A stretch of 64,000 bases of DNA, taken from NCBI RefSeq assembly GCF_003569805.1, contig NZ_KZ984051.1, positions 62,001-126,000 of the forward strand, given 5' to 3'. Below, piece after piece: positions 46,482 to 54,522 of the stretch. Positions within the stretch are counted from its first letter, which is position 1. The number at the start of each line of letters is the position of its first letter. This DNA comes from Microbacterium halotolerans (lineage in GTDB: Bacteria > Actinomycetota > Actinomycetes > Actinomycetales > Microbacteriaceae). Position numbers and translations under genes: made by a program. Below the pieces are notes generated by a model, which did no database searches, had not been told where the DNA came from, and saw only the letters and a list, made by a program, of their open reading frames with translations.

Positions 46482-46508
46482 AAGGACCGTCATTACAACG
46501 GTTCTAGA

Positions 46509-46541
46509 AACCCTCGCCTAGCTTCTACATGGCGGGGGTTT
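46509..46541 (+). terminator. Terminator after tRNA-Phe, element copy
   Basis: A 10-bp stem (46509-46518 with 46531-46540, one wobble) closes over TAGCTTCTACAT and is followed by T residues. The 12-base loop is identical to the terminator at 57698-57730. Confidence 0.75.
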
Positions 46542-46668
46542 TGCTTTGCCCTGATGAGGGGTAGTTTCCGAGACGCTCCCCTGGACCGTTCCGACCAGTC
46601 TTAGAGCCTCCGCAGCTCCCGGTCGTTGAGCGAGCGAAGCGAGACGAAACGCGCCGCTCACGAGGCTT

Positions 46669-46687
46669 GTGCCGGTTTTGTGCCGGT
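46669..46687 (+). repeat. Paired GTGCCGGT repeats, putative integrase arm sites (left)
   Basis: Two GTGCCGGT copies start 11 bp apart, 188 bp inside attL. A matching pair lies near the right end at 57526-57544 in the same orientation. Confidence 0.6.
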
Positions 46688-46811
46688 CTGCGGCCTTGAG
46701 CTGTCGCTGGACCAGTCGCGCCATCGCGCGATACACTTGAACCACGGCGGGCAGTAGCCCTCGGAGCCTGGCAGTCTTCCGGACGGTATGACGAGCCAGG
46801 CTCACGTATTT

Positions 46812-47483
46812 CTACAAGCGGGTCACCCGCCGCTCGACGATCGTCTCAACGCGACGGATCCAGTCGCCGCCGTTCGAGTAGCACCACGCGACGGCGTCGC
46901 TCACCCACAGCAGCGGATGCTCGTGCGGCGCGACGTGCCGATAGAGGAACTCGGACGCCGACTCGCGACGGACGATCCCGGCGATCAGACGCCGGTCGGC
47001 GTGCTCGAGGGATTCGTCTCGTTCAATGAACAGCTGCGCGACGCCATCCCGAACGGCATCCTCGACGAGGGCGCCGAGCGACAACGGCCGTGCTTCCTTG
47101 TCCGGCAGTTTCCGCACGATCCACACGCTGACACGGACGTTGAGCTCACAGATCCGCGACAGGATCAGCCGGCGACGACTGTCGCTCTCACTCTTGAAGT
47201 GGAGACGTCGCTGCCCCGGCTTCAGCAAGGCGCGCAGCTCTCGATCCGCCGCCTTGACGTCACCGACGGCCGATGCGGTGGCCACGACGTAGTAGCCACG
47301 GGCCTTCGACTCGTCGACGTAGACGCGGTCAGCCGGGCGGAAGGTCACTGTTTCACCGGAGACGAGCACGCGCAGACGACCCTGACACAGCTCGCAATCC
47401 TCTCCAGCGGAGATCTGCCAACGAGTGGTTGGCGAATTGCGCAACAGCTCGTTGCCCAAATTGCCCAGCAGCCCGCCGAACAA
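46812..47483 (-). CDS. Hypothetical protein, DUF3800-like
   Basis: The frame codes for up to 223 residues from a TTG at 47483. A conserved-looking core begins at RVYVDESKARGYYVVATA and includes RRLHFKSESDSRRRLILSRI and DDAVRDGVAQLFIERDE-type text (ALVEDAVRDGVAQLFIERDE). This resembles DUF3800 proteins, which have an RNase-H-like fold and are common on mobile elements; catalytic activity is not shown. A later GTG start near 47349 (just before TFRPADRVYVDES) is possible, which would leave the first palindrome pair upstream of the gene. It is the last gene of the leftward operon. Confidence 0.6.
   Translation of the reverse strand: MFGGLLGNLGNELLRNSPTTRWQISAGEDCELCQGRLRVLVSGETVTFRPADRVYVDESKARGYYVVATASAVGDVKAADRELRALLKPGQRRLHFKSESDSRRRLILSRICELNVRVSVWIVRKLPDKEARPLSLGALVEDAVRDGVAQLFIERDESLEHADRRLIAGIVRRESASEFLYRHVAPHEHPLLWVSDAVAWCYSNGGDWIRRVETIVERRVTRL
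47418..47455. repeat. First pair of CAAC-N5-GTTG palindromes
   Basis: CCAACGAGTGGTTGG (47418-47432) and GCAACAGCTCGTTGC (47441-47455) are 15-bp palindromes starting 23 bp apart. A second pair with the same spacing is at 47534-47571. Confidence 0.65.
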
Positions 47484-47501
47484 TGACGGGCCGGGGCACC
47501 T

Positions 47502-47747
47502 TCACCCACCAGCGCGCCCACGCTGGCATTCATCCAACGGTCCGTTGGACGATTGTGCAACGAGTCGTTGCACACGTTCGACGTTCTCGGGAACCGTGGG
47601 CAGGCCGTACCCGCGAAGCTCCTCACGGATCTCGTCGTCGTCCGTCTCGTGCCCGTTCATGCTGTGCACGAGCACGATCGCCGCGGCGATGTCTGCGATC
47701 GGATCTCCTCGCCGACCAGGGCCGAGATACATCAACTTTTTCGCCAC
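47502..47747 (-). CDS. Small hypothetical protein of the element
   Basis: The 81-residue protein starts at a GTG with a strong GGGGGAG site three bases away. It reads MAKKLMYLGPGRRGDPIADI, then an acidic helix (NGHETDDDEIREELRGYG) and a variable tail in which the second palindrome pair is embedded. No known domain is recognised. It lies 18 bp after the phosphoesterase gene. Confidence 0.6.
   Translation of the reverse strand: MAKKLMYLGPGRRGDPIADIAAAIVLVHSMNGHETDDDEIREELRGYGLPTVPENVERVQRLVAQSSNGPLDECQRGRAGG
47534..47571. repeat. Second pair of CAAC-N5-GTTG palindromes
   Basis: CCAACGGTCCGTTGG (47534-47548) and GCAACGAGTCGTTGC (47557-47571) start 23 bp apart. The latter extends to a perfect 21-bp palindrome (47555-47575 approximately). 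The order and spacing match the first pair 116 bp away. Confidence 0.65.
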
Positions 47748-47765
47748 GCACTCCCCCTTGTGCCT

Positions 47766-48386
47766 CTACAGCGAACGCAGCCACTCGTCGATCACCGCGA
47801 ACGGGATCGGTGCGTAGCCGAATGCGTCAACGCCAACGTGGAACTGGCGCCCGTCCGCGCCACGATCGCGGTCATGAGTGTGCCCGTGAATCAGCGGCAG
47901 CCCCTCCTCGACAGGACGATGCCGCTGGTGACGCTCCGTCTCCCGCGAGTCGCCCCGATACGGATAGTGCGATGCCAGCAGCGGACGCCCATGACGCTCC
48001 CCACGAAGCATCTCTGGCAGCACCACCCAGCCTGCGTCCTCATACAGGGGGCGAAAGCGCTCGATCGCCCGCTTCGACTGCGTCGCCGACGACACCCGAT
48101 CATGATTGCCCGGAACCAGGAAGCGTCTGCCGTGGAGCTGCGCCGTCAACTCGAGGCTCCGGTCAATCGGGCCAAGTGCCACATCTCCCAGATGAAGCAC
48201 GACCGCATCCGGCGGCACGACCTCGTTCCACAGGCGCACCAGCTCCGCATCCATTGCTTCGACGTCACTAAATGGGCGCTCGGCGAGTTCGCTGATGCGC
48301 TTGTGCCCGAAGTGCGTGTCGGAGGTCACGTAATCGACGACACCAAAGTCGAACTGCCCACGAAGTTTCGGAGACTCACTCAACAT
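47766..48386 (-). CDS. Metallophosphoesterase
   Basis: This 206-residue calcineurin-like phosphoesterase shows the metal-binding motifs YVTSDTHFGHKRI, VLHLGDVALG, LVPGNHD and IHGHTHD. Such small enzymes hydrolyse phosphodiesters or phosphomonoesters; the substrate is unknown. A GGAGG site lies shortly before the ATG at 48386, which favours that start over one further upstream. Phosphoesterases of this type occur widely on phages and mobile elements. Confidence 0.85.
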   Translation of the reverse strand: MLSESPKLRGQFDFGVVDYVTSDTHFGHKRISELAERPFSDVEAMDAELVRLWNEVVPPDAVVLHLGDVALGPIDRSLELTAQLHGRRFLVPGNHDRVSSATQSKRAIERFRPLYEDAGWVVLPEMLRGERHGRPLLASHYPYRGDSRETERHQRHRPVEEGLPLIHGHTHDRDRGADGRQFHVGVDAFGYAPIPFAVIDEWLRSL

Positions 48387-48432
48387 CTGCCTCCGCTCAA
48401 TGGAAGGAGCCAACCACGAGGACGACTCCCCG

Positions 48433-48810
48433 TCAGCAAGCTGGCCATGCATTGGAATCCGGGTCGACTCGCTCTGCAAACTCGCGCAGGTGATCACGTT
48501 GACGGGCATCCGCATCGTGCCGGCCGACGCCACCGCGCAGCAGAGTCAGGGTGCGAACATCGCGCCCCAAAGCGTGATCGAACTTGACCTCTGCCGTTGC
48601 CTCGATGAGACTCCAACTCCCTACCCGATTCGACATTCTCCCAGCACGGCCGAACGCATACGCGGGAGCAAGCGCTGGGAACCAAAACCACTCTCCGTCA
48701 AGCGAGACGGCAAACCCTCGGCTCCGTTCATGCTCGAACGTAAACCGATCGGTCTTGAGACGGTCCGCCTCAACAATGACCTCGAACGGATCTCTCACAA
48801 GCAACTCCAT
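48433..48810 (-). CDS. Hypothetical protein of the element
   Basis: The 125-residue protein starts eight bases after the integrase stop (MELLVRDPFEVIVEADRL). It is beta-rich and charged, with GEWFWFPALAPAYAFGRAG in the middle. I do not recognise a domain. Its place in the tight leftward operon supports it as a real gene. Confidence 0.55.
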   Translation of the reverse strand: MELLVRDPFEVIVEADRLKTDRFTFEHERSRGFAVSLDGEWFWFPALAPAYAFGRAGRMSNRVGSWSLIEATAEVKFDHALGRDVRTLTLLRGGVGRHDADARQRDHLREFAERVDPDSNAWPAC

Positions 48811-48817
48811 TTTCTGA

Positions 48818-49954
48818 TCAGGCGGACCGCATGCCGCCAGCATCGGCTTCGAACATCCCGTCCAATGCTGCGCCAGCACGCTTCGCGGCATCCAAACGCG
48901 CCCGACTGTAGCGCTCGGTCACCTGGAGCGACGAGTGCCCCAGGATCGCTTGCACGTCGTTCGCTGCGGTCCCGGCGTCGAAGAGCAGCGTCGCGAGCGT
49001 GTGACGGAGATCATGGATCCGGAGGTCCGGTCGATCGAGTCGTTCCCGCAACGCTTCCCAGCCGACCGCGCGACGAACATTGGAAGTGTTCAGCTGGCCG
49101 CCGCGCGGACCGGTGAAGACCAGCTCAGTGCGACGCTTGTCCTCGATGGCTCGCCTCATGGTCGGCACGAGCACCTCCGGAAGCGGCACCGTGCGTTCCT
49201 TGTGGCTCTTCGGCGTCTGCTCCACCGCTGCCCCGCTCGCGGTCGTTCCGAAGTTGCGCCGAACATGGATCACCCGGCCGTCGACGTCCACGTCCCCGAC
49301 ACGCAGCGCACTTGCCTCCCCCGCACGCATACCGGTGTAGACGAGTGCGGCGAGGTAATCACGGTACGGACCAGCTTCCACGTGTTCAAGCATCGTGCTG
49401 ACCTCAGACATTCGGAGTGCTCGTGATCTGAAGCTGTCGGCTCGCTCATCCTTCGGGCGACGCGCAAGTCGTGCCGGATTCGACTCGATCACACCGGAGC
49501 GGGCCGCACCGTCGAGAAGTCTGCTCAGCAGGGACAACGCGTCACCGCGTGTCGACGCCGTCCCCTTCCATCCGGCGATTGCGGCCTCGATGTCGCCGAC
49601 CGAGATCGATTCGATCCTGCGATGTCCGAGCCACGGTTTCACTCGCTTCCGCCAGGCGACGTCGTACCCGCGAGACGTGGCGGGCCGGACGCTTTCGACG
49701 AGGATCGGCCAGTAGCAGTCTCGCCACGCTTCGAGGCTCATCCCGCCGTCGGGACGAACTCGCGATCGGGCTTCAGAACGAAGACGCTTCGCCTCAGCGA
49801 GTGTCTCGACGAGGTAGCTTCTTTCCCTGTCCTGACCGTTGAGACCCACCGCCCACACGCGCACCTGGTACTTGTTCCGATCCCTCCGGTACCGAATCCC
49901 TTCCGGCAGCGGGCGACGGCTCTTCGGGTCGATTCGCTCGCTACGGCCGGACAC
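48818..49954 (-). CDS. int: Tyrosine-type site-specific integrase
   Basis: This 378-residue recombinase has an N-terminal arm-binding domain (about residues 18-70), a core-binding SAM-like domain (about 72-165) and a catalytic domain with R210 (TGMRAGE), K249, H314 and R317 (HDLRHT), H340 (LGHSS) and nucleophile Y349 (TERYS). It would integrate and, with Xis, excise the element at the tRNA-Phe 44-bp site. The GTG start overlaps the xis stop region by 14 bp. Confidence 0.93.
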   Translation of the reverse strand: MSGRSERIDPKSRRPLPEGIRYRRDRNKYQVRVWAVGLNGQDRERSYLVETLAEAKRLRSEARSRVRPDGGMSLEAWRDCYWPILVESVRPATSRGYDVAWRKRVKPWLGHRRIESISVGDIEAAIAGWKGTASTRGDALSLLSRLLDGAARSGVIESNPARLARRPKDERADSFRSRALRMSEVSTMLEHVEAGPYRDYLAALVYTGMRAGEASALRVGDVDVDGRVIHVRRNFGTTASGAAVEQTPKSHKERTVPLPEVLVPTMRRAIEDKRRTELVFTGPRGGQLNTSNVRRAVGWEALRERLDRPDLRIHDLRHTLATLLFDAGTAANDVQAILGHSSLQVTERYSRARLDAAKRAGAALDGMFEADAGGMRSA

Positions 49955-50177
49955 GGGTGCCCCCTCGCTCGAGGAAGGCGGCTATCGTGTCGGCCTTCCA
50001 CAGCATGTGCTTGCCGACCTGCGCGTCCGGGAATGGCACCCGCGCTTGCCGACGGAGCGAATCGAACGTCGACAGAGGAACCCTGCACCACTCGGCAGCT
50101 TCTCGACGCGTCAGATACCTCGTCTCGTCGATGCCATCGCCGTCGAACGCGTCAATGGTCTCGGCGTTGCTCTTCAT
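49941..50177 (-). CDS. xis: Excisionase-like small HTH protein (Xis)
   Basis: This 78-residue MerR-like HTH protein (YLTRREAAEWCRVPLSTFDS, then VPFPDAQVGKHMLWKADTIA) is the usual Xis partner of AICE integrases. An AGGA site precedes the ATG. It overlaps rep at its start (26 bp) and int at its end (14 bp), a tight rep-xis-int order as in pSAM2. Confidence 0.85.
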   Translation of the reverse strand: MKSNAETIDAFDGDGIDETRYLTRREAAEWCRVPLSTFDSLRRQARVPFPDAQVGKHMLWKADTIAAFLERGGTRVRP

Positions 50178-51531
50178 GATCCGTCCTTCCTCCCTGCCCG
50201 TTCTCTCTGCTCTTCGCAGCCCGCCACTCCCGCGCGGCCCGTGCCGCTTCCATCGCGAGCAGCTTGTCCGCCTCGCTGCGCCAGCCCATGCCTGCGAAAC
50301 TCCACTGGCCGATGACCAGCACGTCGTCCGTGTCGTGTCCGTCTTCTCGTGCGTGTTGAATGACGCGATCCAGCCGCCAACGTCGACGAGCACCTCGCAA
50401 CTCACCGAGAGTGATCGAGTACCGCCGCGATTTGGAGGAGAAGTGCCCGCGGAACCCGAGCATCGACGACCACTTCCTCAGCTGGACGTACGCGCTGTCG
50501 GGCTCTGCGACGTCGGCAACCGCCTCAGCGGTGGCCCGGAGCATACGGATGTGCTTCCGACCGTTCTCAGCACCATCAAGGTCGTCGGTTGCCTTCGTCG
50601 CATACTTCGCGATGTATGCCGCGACTGCCCGATCCGACAACGCTCCTTCGAGCCCGTCGCGCCGAACGATCGGTCGGATGTCGATCTGCTTGCCCCACTG
50701 CAGAATCGGGCGAGCGCCTCCTCCCGGAAGCGCAGGCGCTTCGTATGCGACGGAGCGCGCAGCCTCGCGAATCGCTGCCACGAGGTGCTCTTCCGTGACG
50801 TCGGGCGGCGGACTGACGAATTCCGTCCGCTCGTCGACGCCGTCGAGCCGGATGATCGCGTGGAAGTGCACAGCCCCGCGCTTCTGGAACTCAGCGACTT
50901 TCGCGAATTGCACACGCACGATCTCCGCAGCCGCGCGCTGGGTGAGCCCGAGTTCTCGCGCCAAGCGGCGACGGAGCTGAATGGTGAAGCGCCGCCACAA
51001 TTCGGGAGCGCAGAACTGCCACACGATGTGCCGCTCATAGTCGTAGCACTCGGGACACACGGGGTCACCCAGGTGAGCTTCGTTCTCTGAGTGTCCGCAC
51101 CGGCATCCACGGGGTCGCCCGTGTTCGCAGACACCGACAGCACGTGAACCGGCTTCCGAATGCACCGCGCCGAACGATGGAGCGGTCAGCGTGAGGAACA
51201 CCGTCGGATGCTCGCGAACCGTATCCGGCACGCCCTTCATCCCGCCGCCGGCACCGGCCATGATCATGTGCCAGGTGTCGCCCTTGTACTCGTGACTGCA
51301 GGACGCGCATCGTTGCGCACGACGATTGCCACAGCGCACGTAGGCAACGCCATCGACAGCCGACCCGGAATCGAACTCGCGCAGAACGACACCGCTGTCG
51401 GCGTCGAGCGTCACCGCGGAGCCAGCGAGCTTGACCGGGTTCGAGCAGTACCCCACGCGCGCCGCATCGCCCATCCAGCGGTCGAAGTCGGACGTGCGCA
51501 GTCGCGCGGCCACGGATTCAGCGAGGTTCAC
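50152..51531 (-). CDS. repSA: Rolling-circle replication initiator, RepSA-like
   Basis: This 459-residue protein has clustered Cys residues at the N-terminus (CGNRRAQRCASCSHEY and CRCGHSE, PVCPECYD), probably zinc-binding, the HUH metal motif H222-F-H224 in AVHFHAIIRLDG, and a downstream Tyr segment AAYIAKYATK that holds the likely nicking tyrosine. It should nick the excised circle to start rolling-circle replication. It lies directly upstream of xis and int. Confidence 0.87.
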   Translation of the reverse strand: MNLAESVAARLRTSDFDRWMGDAARVGYCSNPVKLAGSAVTLDADSGVVLREFDSGSAVDGVAYVRCGNRRAQRCASCSHEYKGDTWHMIMAGAGGGMKGVPDTVREHPTVFLTLTAPSFGAVHSEAGSRAVGVCEHGRPRGCRCGHSENEAHLGDPVCPECYDYERHIVWQFCAPELWRRFTIQLRRRLARELGLTQRAAAEIVRVQFAKVAEFQKRGAVHFHAIIRLDGVDERTEFVSPPPDVTEEHLVAAIREAARSVAYEAPALPGGGARPILQWGKQIDIRPIVRRDGLEGALSDRAVAAYIAKYATKATDDLDGAENGRKHIRMLRATAEAVADVAEPDSAYVQLRKWSSMLGFRGHFSSKSRRYSITLGELRGARRRWRLDRVIQHAREDGHDTDDVLVIGQWSFAGMGWRSEADKLLAMEAARAAREWRAAKSRENGQGGRTDHEEQRRDH

Positions 51532-51928
51532 CGCGCACCTCCAGCACGGGAGCAGCGCAGCCGATCGAATAGACGGCGCCGACGATGACGTCCTCGGACA
51601 TCACGGGACGGCAGACTTCGTCGTCGAGGCCGCTCTCCTGGCGTTGCGCCTGCCACTCGAGAATGTCGGCATCGCTGCATGAGAGGTTCGCGATCCGGCC
51701 GTACTCGGGTGAGTACGACGCCATCGCGGAATCTTCGTAGACCGCTTGGAAGTCTTCGTCAATCCGGTCCCACACCAGCGACAAGTTGCACGGCACTGGG
51801 CTCGCCTCGTCCTGGCGACCGGTCGAATCGGAGTGCTCGTATGCGTAACCTCCGGCTGCCGCCGCTGCCAGGAGCAGCACTCCAACGCTCAGCGCGCCGC
51901 TCACGGACGCAGCCTTCTTCACGTTCAT
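51518..51928 (-). CDS. Secreted or membrane-anchored hypothetical protein
   Basis: The 136-residue protein has an N-terminal hydrophobic segment (SVSGALSVGVLLLAAAAAGGYAY) and an exported domain with four Cys (PCNLSL, NLSCSDAD, EVCRPV, IGCAAP), suggesting two disulfides. It is coupled to the transfer gene by a 4-bp overlap and to rep by 14 bp. Its position in the transfer operon suggests a role in transfer or envelope contact; this is inference. Confidence 0.65.
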   Translation of the reverse strand: MNVKKAASVSGALSVGVLLLAAAAAGGYAYEHSDSTGRQDEASPVPCNLSLVWDRIDEDFQAVYEDSAMASYSPEYGRIANLSCSDADILEWQAQRQESGLDDEVCRPVMSEDVIVGAVYSIGCAAPVLEVRGEPR

Positions 51929-53334
51929 GACGTCTCCTCTCGCGACTTTCGTTCTGTTCGCCGCCCTCGCGCCCGTCGCGGCTTCGGCTGCACGTGTTCG
52001 GGTTCAGGCACGTGCACGGGGCGCTGATGAGGCGCCTGATAGGCAGTCGCCAGGCTGCGGATATGACCATCTGATGCATATGCAGCCCGCACGCGACGGG
52101 GCGGTGAGCCAGCCTCGTCCAGCACGTAGGCAGTACCTGGCATCGACGAGGAGATCTCGTGACAGAGCGCCCCAGCGGCCACGGCACCGTCGCCGAGGAC
52201 CATGGCCGTTTCCGTTCGATCGCGCAGCCGCAACCCGACTGTCTGGGTGAAGAGGCCACGTGCTGGCAGCGTTTCTTTGCGCGGATCCTGCAGGCACGCG
52301 AACACGATGAATCCCACGGCGCGGCCCTGGGACGCGAGCGTCGCAATCGCCGCATTCGCGCGGCGCAGCGTGTCGCGATCGTTCTCATATGCCGTCAGCG
52401 CAGCGAGCTCGTCGATCAGCACGATCACCGTGGGCATCTCGCTCGATGCCACATGCTGCCGAGTAACCCCCGCCAACCGACGGGCGCGGGCCTGCATCTG
52501 CTCAACAGCATCCTCGAGCAGTGCGACAGAGTGCGCAGCGTCATCGGCGAACCGCGTAAGCAGATCCTTGCCAAGCGCGAGTTCCATTCCGCCTTTGCGG
52601 TCAATGCCCCAGACTTCAATGGTCCCGTCGTGGATCGGATGACGGAGGCCGAGAAGCAGACCCCAGATCAACGATGCCTTCCCGCTCCCAGAGGACCCGG
52701 CGACAAGGGTGTGAGGTCCGACCGGTAGCCGCCACTCGGAGCCATCTTCCGCAAGCCCCATCGAGACGCTACGCCCGTCCCATTCGACCTCCTCCGGGAC
52801 CAAGAACGGCTGTTCCAGTACGTCCACGTACTGGACGCGAAGAGCGATGTTCCCGGAGGCTTGCCCGATCACGGCCACTCGGCTCGCTCCGAACGCCTCT
52901 CGAATCCGGCCCACGACCGCGTTGATGTCCTCGATTGCAAGCCCAGGCGGTGGAGCGACTCCGATGTCGCAGGCCCACCCGGACCACGTCGGACGCGCGA
53001 TCGGCATGAACACGTTGCGCCCCTCAAAGTCACGTACCCCGAGTTTGAGCGTCACAACCAGCGTGGGCCAGACAGCCAGGATCCGCTTCGTCATCGCCTC
53101 CTGCCACCGGCGATGGAGCACAGCGTCGAGGTTGCGCGCGGCACGAACGCGCCGAAGAACGATCACGATCACCACCACAACGAACAGCCAGTTGACAACC
53201 TGGCCGACGCCGGGCACCGCGTACAGCGCGGCAAGCGGCAGGAACGGGATCAGCAACCACTTCCCAACGCGCCAGAGGCGCGGCCACTCCCCTGCCCAGT
53301 ACTGTCTCTCCTTGCTCCATGACCCGCTCATCAC
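51925..53334 (-). CDS. traSA: FtsK/SpoIIIE-type conjugal transfer protein (TraSA-like)
   Basis: This 469-residue ATPase has two N-terminal membrane helices (about residues 26-62), Walker A GSSGSGKAS (213-221) and Walker B VIVLIDELAAL. The GK-A/G-S form of Walker A is usual in Tra proteins of this family as I recall. Such proteins move double-stranded DNA between mycelial cells by a hexameric pump. A long basic tail (PKPRRARGRRTERKSREE) may contact DNA. It starts at a GTG overlapping the upstream gene by 4 bp. Confidence 0.88.
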   Translation of the reverse strand: MMSGSWSKERQYWAGEWPRLWRVGKWLLIPFLPLAALYAVPGVGQVVNWLFVVVVIVIVLRRVRAARNLDAVLHRRWQEAMTKRILAVWPTLVVTLKLGVRDFEGRNVFMPIARPTWSGWACDIGVAPPPGLAIEDINAVVGRIREAFGASRVAVIGQASGNIALRVQYVDVLEQPFLVPEEVEWDGRSVSMGLAEDGSEWRLPVGPHTLVAGSSGSGKASLIWGLLLGLRHPIHDGTIEVWGIDRKGGMELALGKDLLTRFADDAAHSVALLEDAVEQMQARARRLAGVTRQHVASSEMPTVIVLIDELAALTAYENDRDTLRRANAAIATLASQGRAVGFIVFACLQDPRKETLPARGLFTQTVGLRLRDRTETAMVLGDGAVAAGALCHEISSSMPGTAYVLDEAGSPPRRVRAAYASDGHIRSLATAYQAPHQRPVHVPEPEHVQPKPRRARGRRTERKSREETS

Positions 53335-53729
53335 TCACCGCCGCGAGTCTTGGGAGCAGCCTTCATCTCTCGAGCACGCAGTGAGAACGCGACGCGAGGA
53401 CGACCGCCGGTCTCCTTCACGTAGGGAGTGACGGAGAGCCCATCGAACACGATCGGCCGGAATGGGAGACCGTGCGCCTCCGGGGGCGCCTGCGGCTCGG
53501 TGACGCTCGAGATCTTGACGGAGACCTCGTTCTGTCCCTTGCGGGCGTCTGGGTCGGCATCGATGACGCGGACCTGCCAGAGCGGATGCCCGGTGTTCTT
53601 GTCGAGATCCTGCCCCTCACGCTTGCCGTCGTCCGACCACTTCGCCACGGGCTCGACCTCGCCCACCATGAACGCGCCGCGGGGGAAGTACGCGTCGAAG
53701 TCGACCGGGATCGCTGTCTGCAGTGCCAT
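53331..53729 (-). CDS. Pra-like replication/excision activator family protein
   Basis: The 132-residue protein matches the pattern of small AICE proteins annotated as replication, integration and excision activators: FDAYFPRGAFMVGEVEPV, HPLWQVRVIDADPDARKG, EVSVKISS and FDGLSVTPYV. The role is by recollection of family annotation and context. It is the first gene of the leftward operon; a TTGACT box and two ATGGCNNGCAT repeats precede it. Confidence 0.7.
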   Translation of the reverse strand: MALQTAIPVDFDAYFPRGAFMVGEVEPVAKWSDDGKREGQDLDKNTGHPLWQVRVIDADPDARKGQNEVSVKISSVTEPQAPPEAHGLPFRPIVFDGLSVTPYVKETGGRPRVAFSLRAREMKAAPKTRGGE

Positions 53730-53765
53730 TACTCATTCCTCTCAGTTAATGAGCGTTTCGCTCAC

Positions 53766-53800
53766 ATGGCAAGCATGACACCTATGGCTCGCATAGTCAA
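53766..53800 (-). promoter_or_regulatory. Promoter and twin repeats upstream of the leftward operon
   Basis: ATGGCAAGCAT (53766-53776) and ATGGCTCGCAT (53784-53794) are near-palindromic and start 18 bp apart. The second adjoins a -35-like TTGACT (53800-53795 on the minus strand). A GAGCG-TTT-CGCTC palindrome lies at 53750-53762. These are candidate repressor sites for the transfer operon. Confidence 0.55.
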
Positions 53801-53880
53801 CCTTTTTATTTCTTCGACGAACTTCCCGTCTCTGTCAGTGTCGCCGCCCGCAAGTAAGCTGTTCCCATGGAGACGCACCA

Positions 53881-54405
53881 ATGAGCGAGATCTCTCAGCT
53901 GCCGGAGTGGGGCACGGTGCCCCCACCTGTCATTGGCGTGCTGCAGCGTCTCAAGGAGAAGGCGTCCGCCGCCGCGGCCGCCATGGATACGGGGCCAGTG
54001 GATTCACCGACGCCTCAGAACCACGACGCGGCGTTCCGAACGATGTCCGCCGCCGCGGAAGCCGCGGACCGGGCCACGCGCGACTACCGCAGCGTGTTCA
54101 ACGCCTACACCCACAAGTTCCATCAGCCAAAGCCCCCTATCGGGGAGCTTGCAGCGATGCAGGGGACGATCACACAGTCGTTCGCCAAGCGCTACACACC
54201 GAAGACCATCGAGGCGATCGAAGCGCTACTCTCCCCATCGCCGGACCTCGACGCCATCCGACGAGGCGTGCGGGCGCTCGGGTTCGACGACCTGTGGGGA
54301 CTCTCGGGCCCACTTGACGCCACCATGACCGCCGCGCAGGCCGACCCGAAGTTCAAGCCATGGCCAGCGGTCGCAGACATCGCACGCGCGAGGCCGGAGC
54401 TGTGA
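53881..54405 (+). CDS. Hypothetical protein of the element
   Basis: The 174-residue helical protein is the only rightward gene of the element. It has Ala-rich helices (KEKASAAAAAMD, TMSAAAEAADRATRDYRSVF) and ends with PWPAVADIARARPEL. GGAG precedes the ATG by about eight bases. It diverges from the Pra-like gene, a position often used by regulators or helper genes, but no HTH is seen. Confidence 0.6.
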   Translation: MSEISQLPEWGTVPPPVIGVLQRLKEKASAAAAAMDTGPVDSPTPQNHDAAFRTMSAAAEAADRATRDYRSVFNAYTHKFHQPKPPIGELAAMQGTITQSFAKRYTPKTIEAIEALLSPSPDLDAIRRGVRALGFDDLWGLSGPLDATMTAAQADPKFKPWPAVADIARARPEL

Positions 54406-54517
54406 GGACTTTCTCTACTCGTTCAAGGCCGGCCTAGCGGCCGGCGCGAAGCCGCGCACTGCGGTGCGTCCGGTCCTCGCTACGCTGCGGTCCGGGCGCT
54501 CCTCGTCTGCCGCTTCG
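54401..54517. repeat. Dispersed non-coding repeat, element copy
   Basis: About 110 bp starting at the stop of the rightward gene resemble 59282-59393, with shared blocks such as CTACTCGTTCAAGGCCG and GCGGTCCGGGC. A GCCGGCC-TAGC-GGCCGGC hairpin is inside. It sits between convergent genes and may serve as terminator. Confidence 0.55.
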
Positions 54518-54522
54518 CAAAC

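Larger units (their letters stand above)
46482..46811. other. Left-end non-coding region of the element
   Basis: This 330-bp stretch holds a terminator (46509-46541), a GAGCGAGCGAAGCGAGACG repeat-like sequence near 46628-46650 and two GTGCCGGT repeats. I see no convincing gene; the open frame on the minus strand lacks a ribosome-binding site and protein-like composition. Confidence 0.6.

Noticed and set aside
46628..46650. GAGCGAGCGAAGCGAGACG sequence considered as an origin iteron
   Set aside because: Similar sequences occur after genes throughout high-GC actinobacteria as I recall, and there is only one copy here.
46518..46805. A 95-codon minus-strand frame at the left end of the element
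   Set aside because: It covers the terminator and the GTGCCGGT repeats, has no ribosome-binding site and no recognisable domain.
52670..52698. Walker A of the transfer protein reads GSSGSGKAS rather than GK followed by S or T
   Set aside because: I considered a dead ATPase, but GKGS or GKAS forms are usual in actinobacterial Tra proteins and Walker B is intact.
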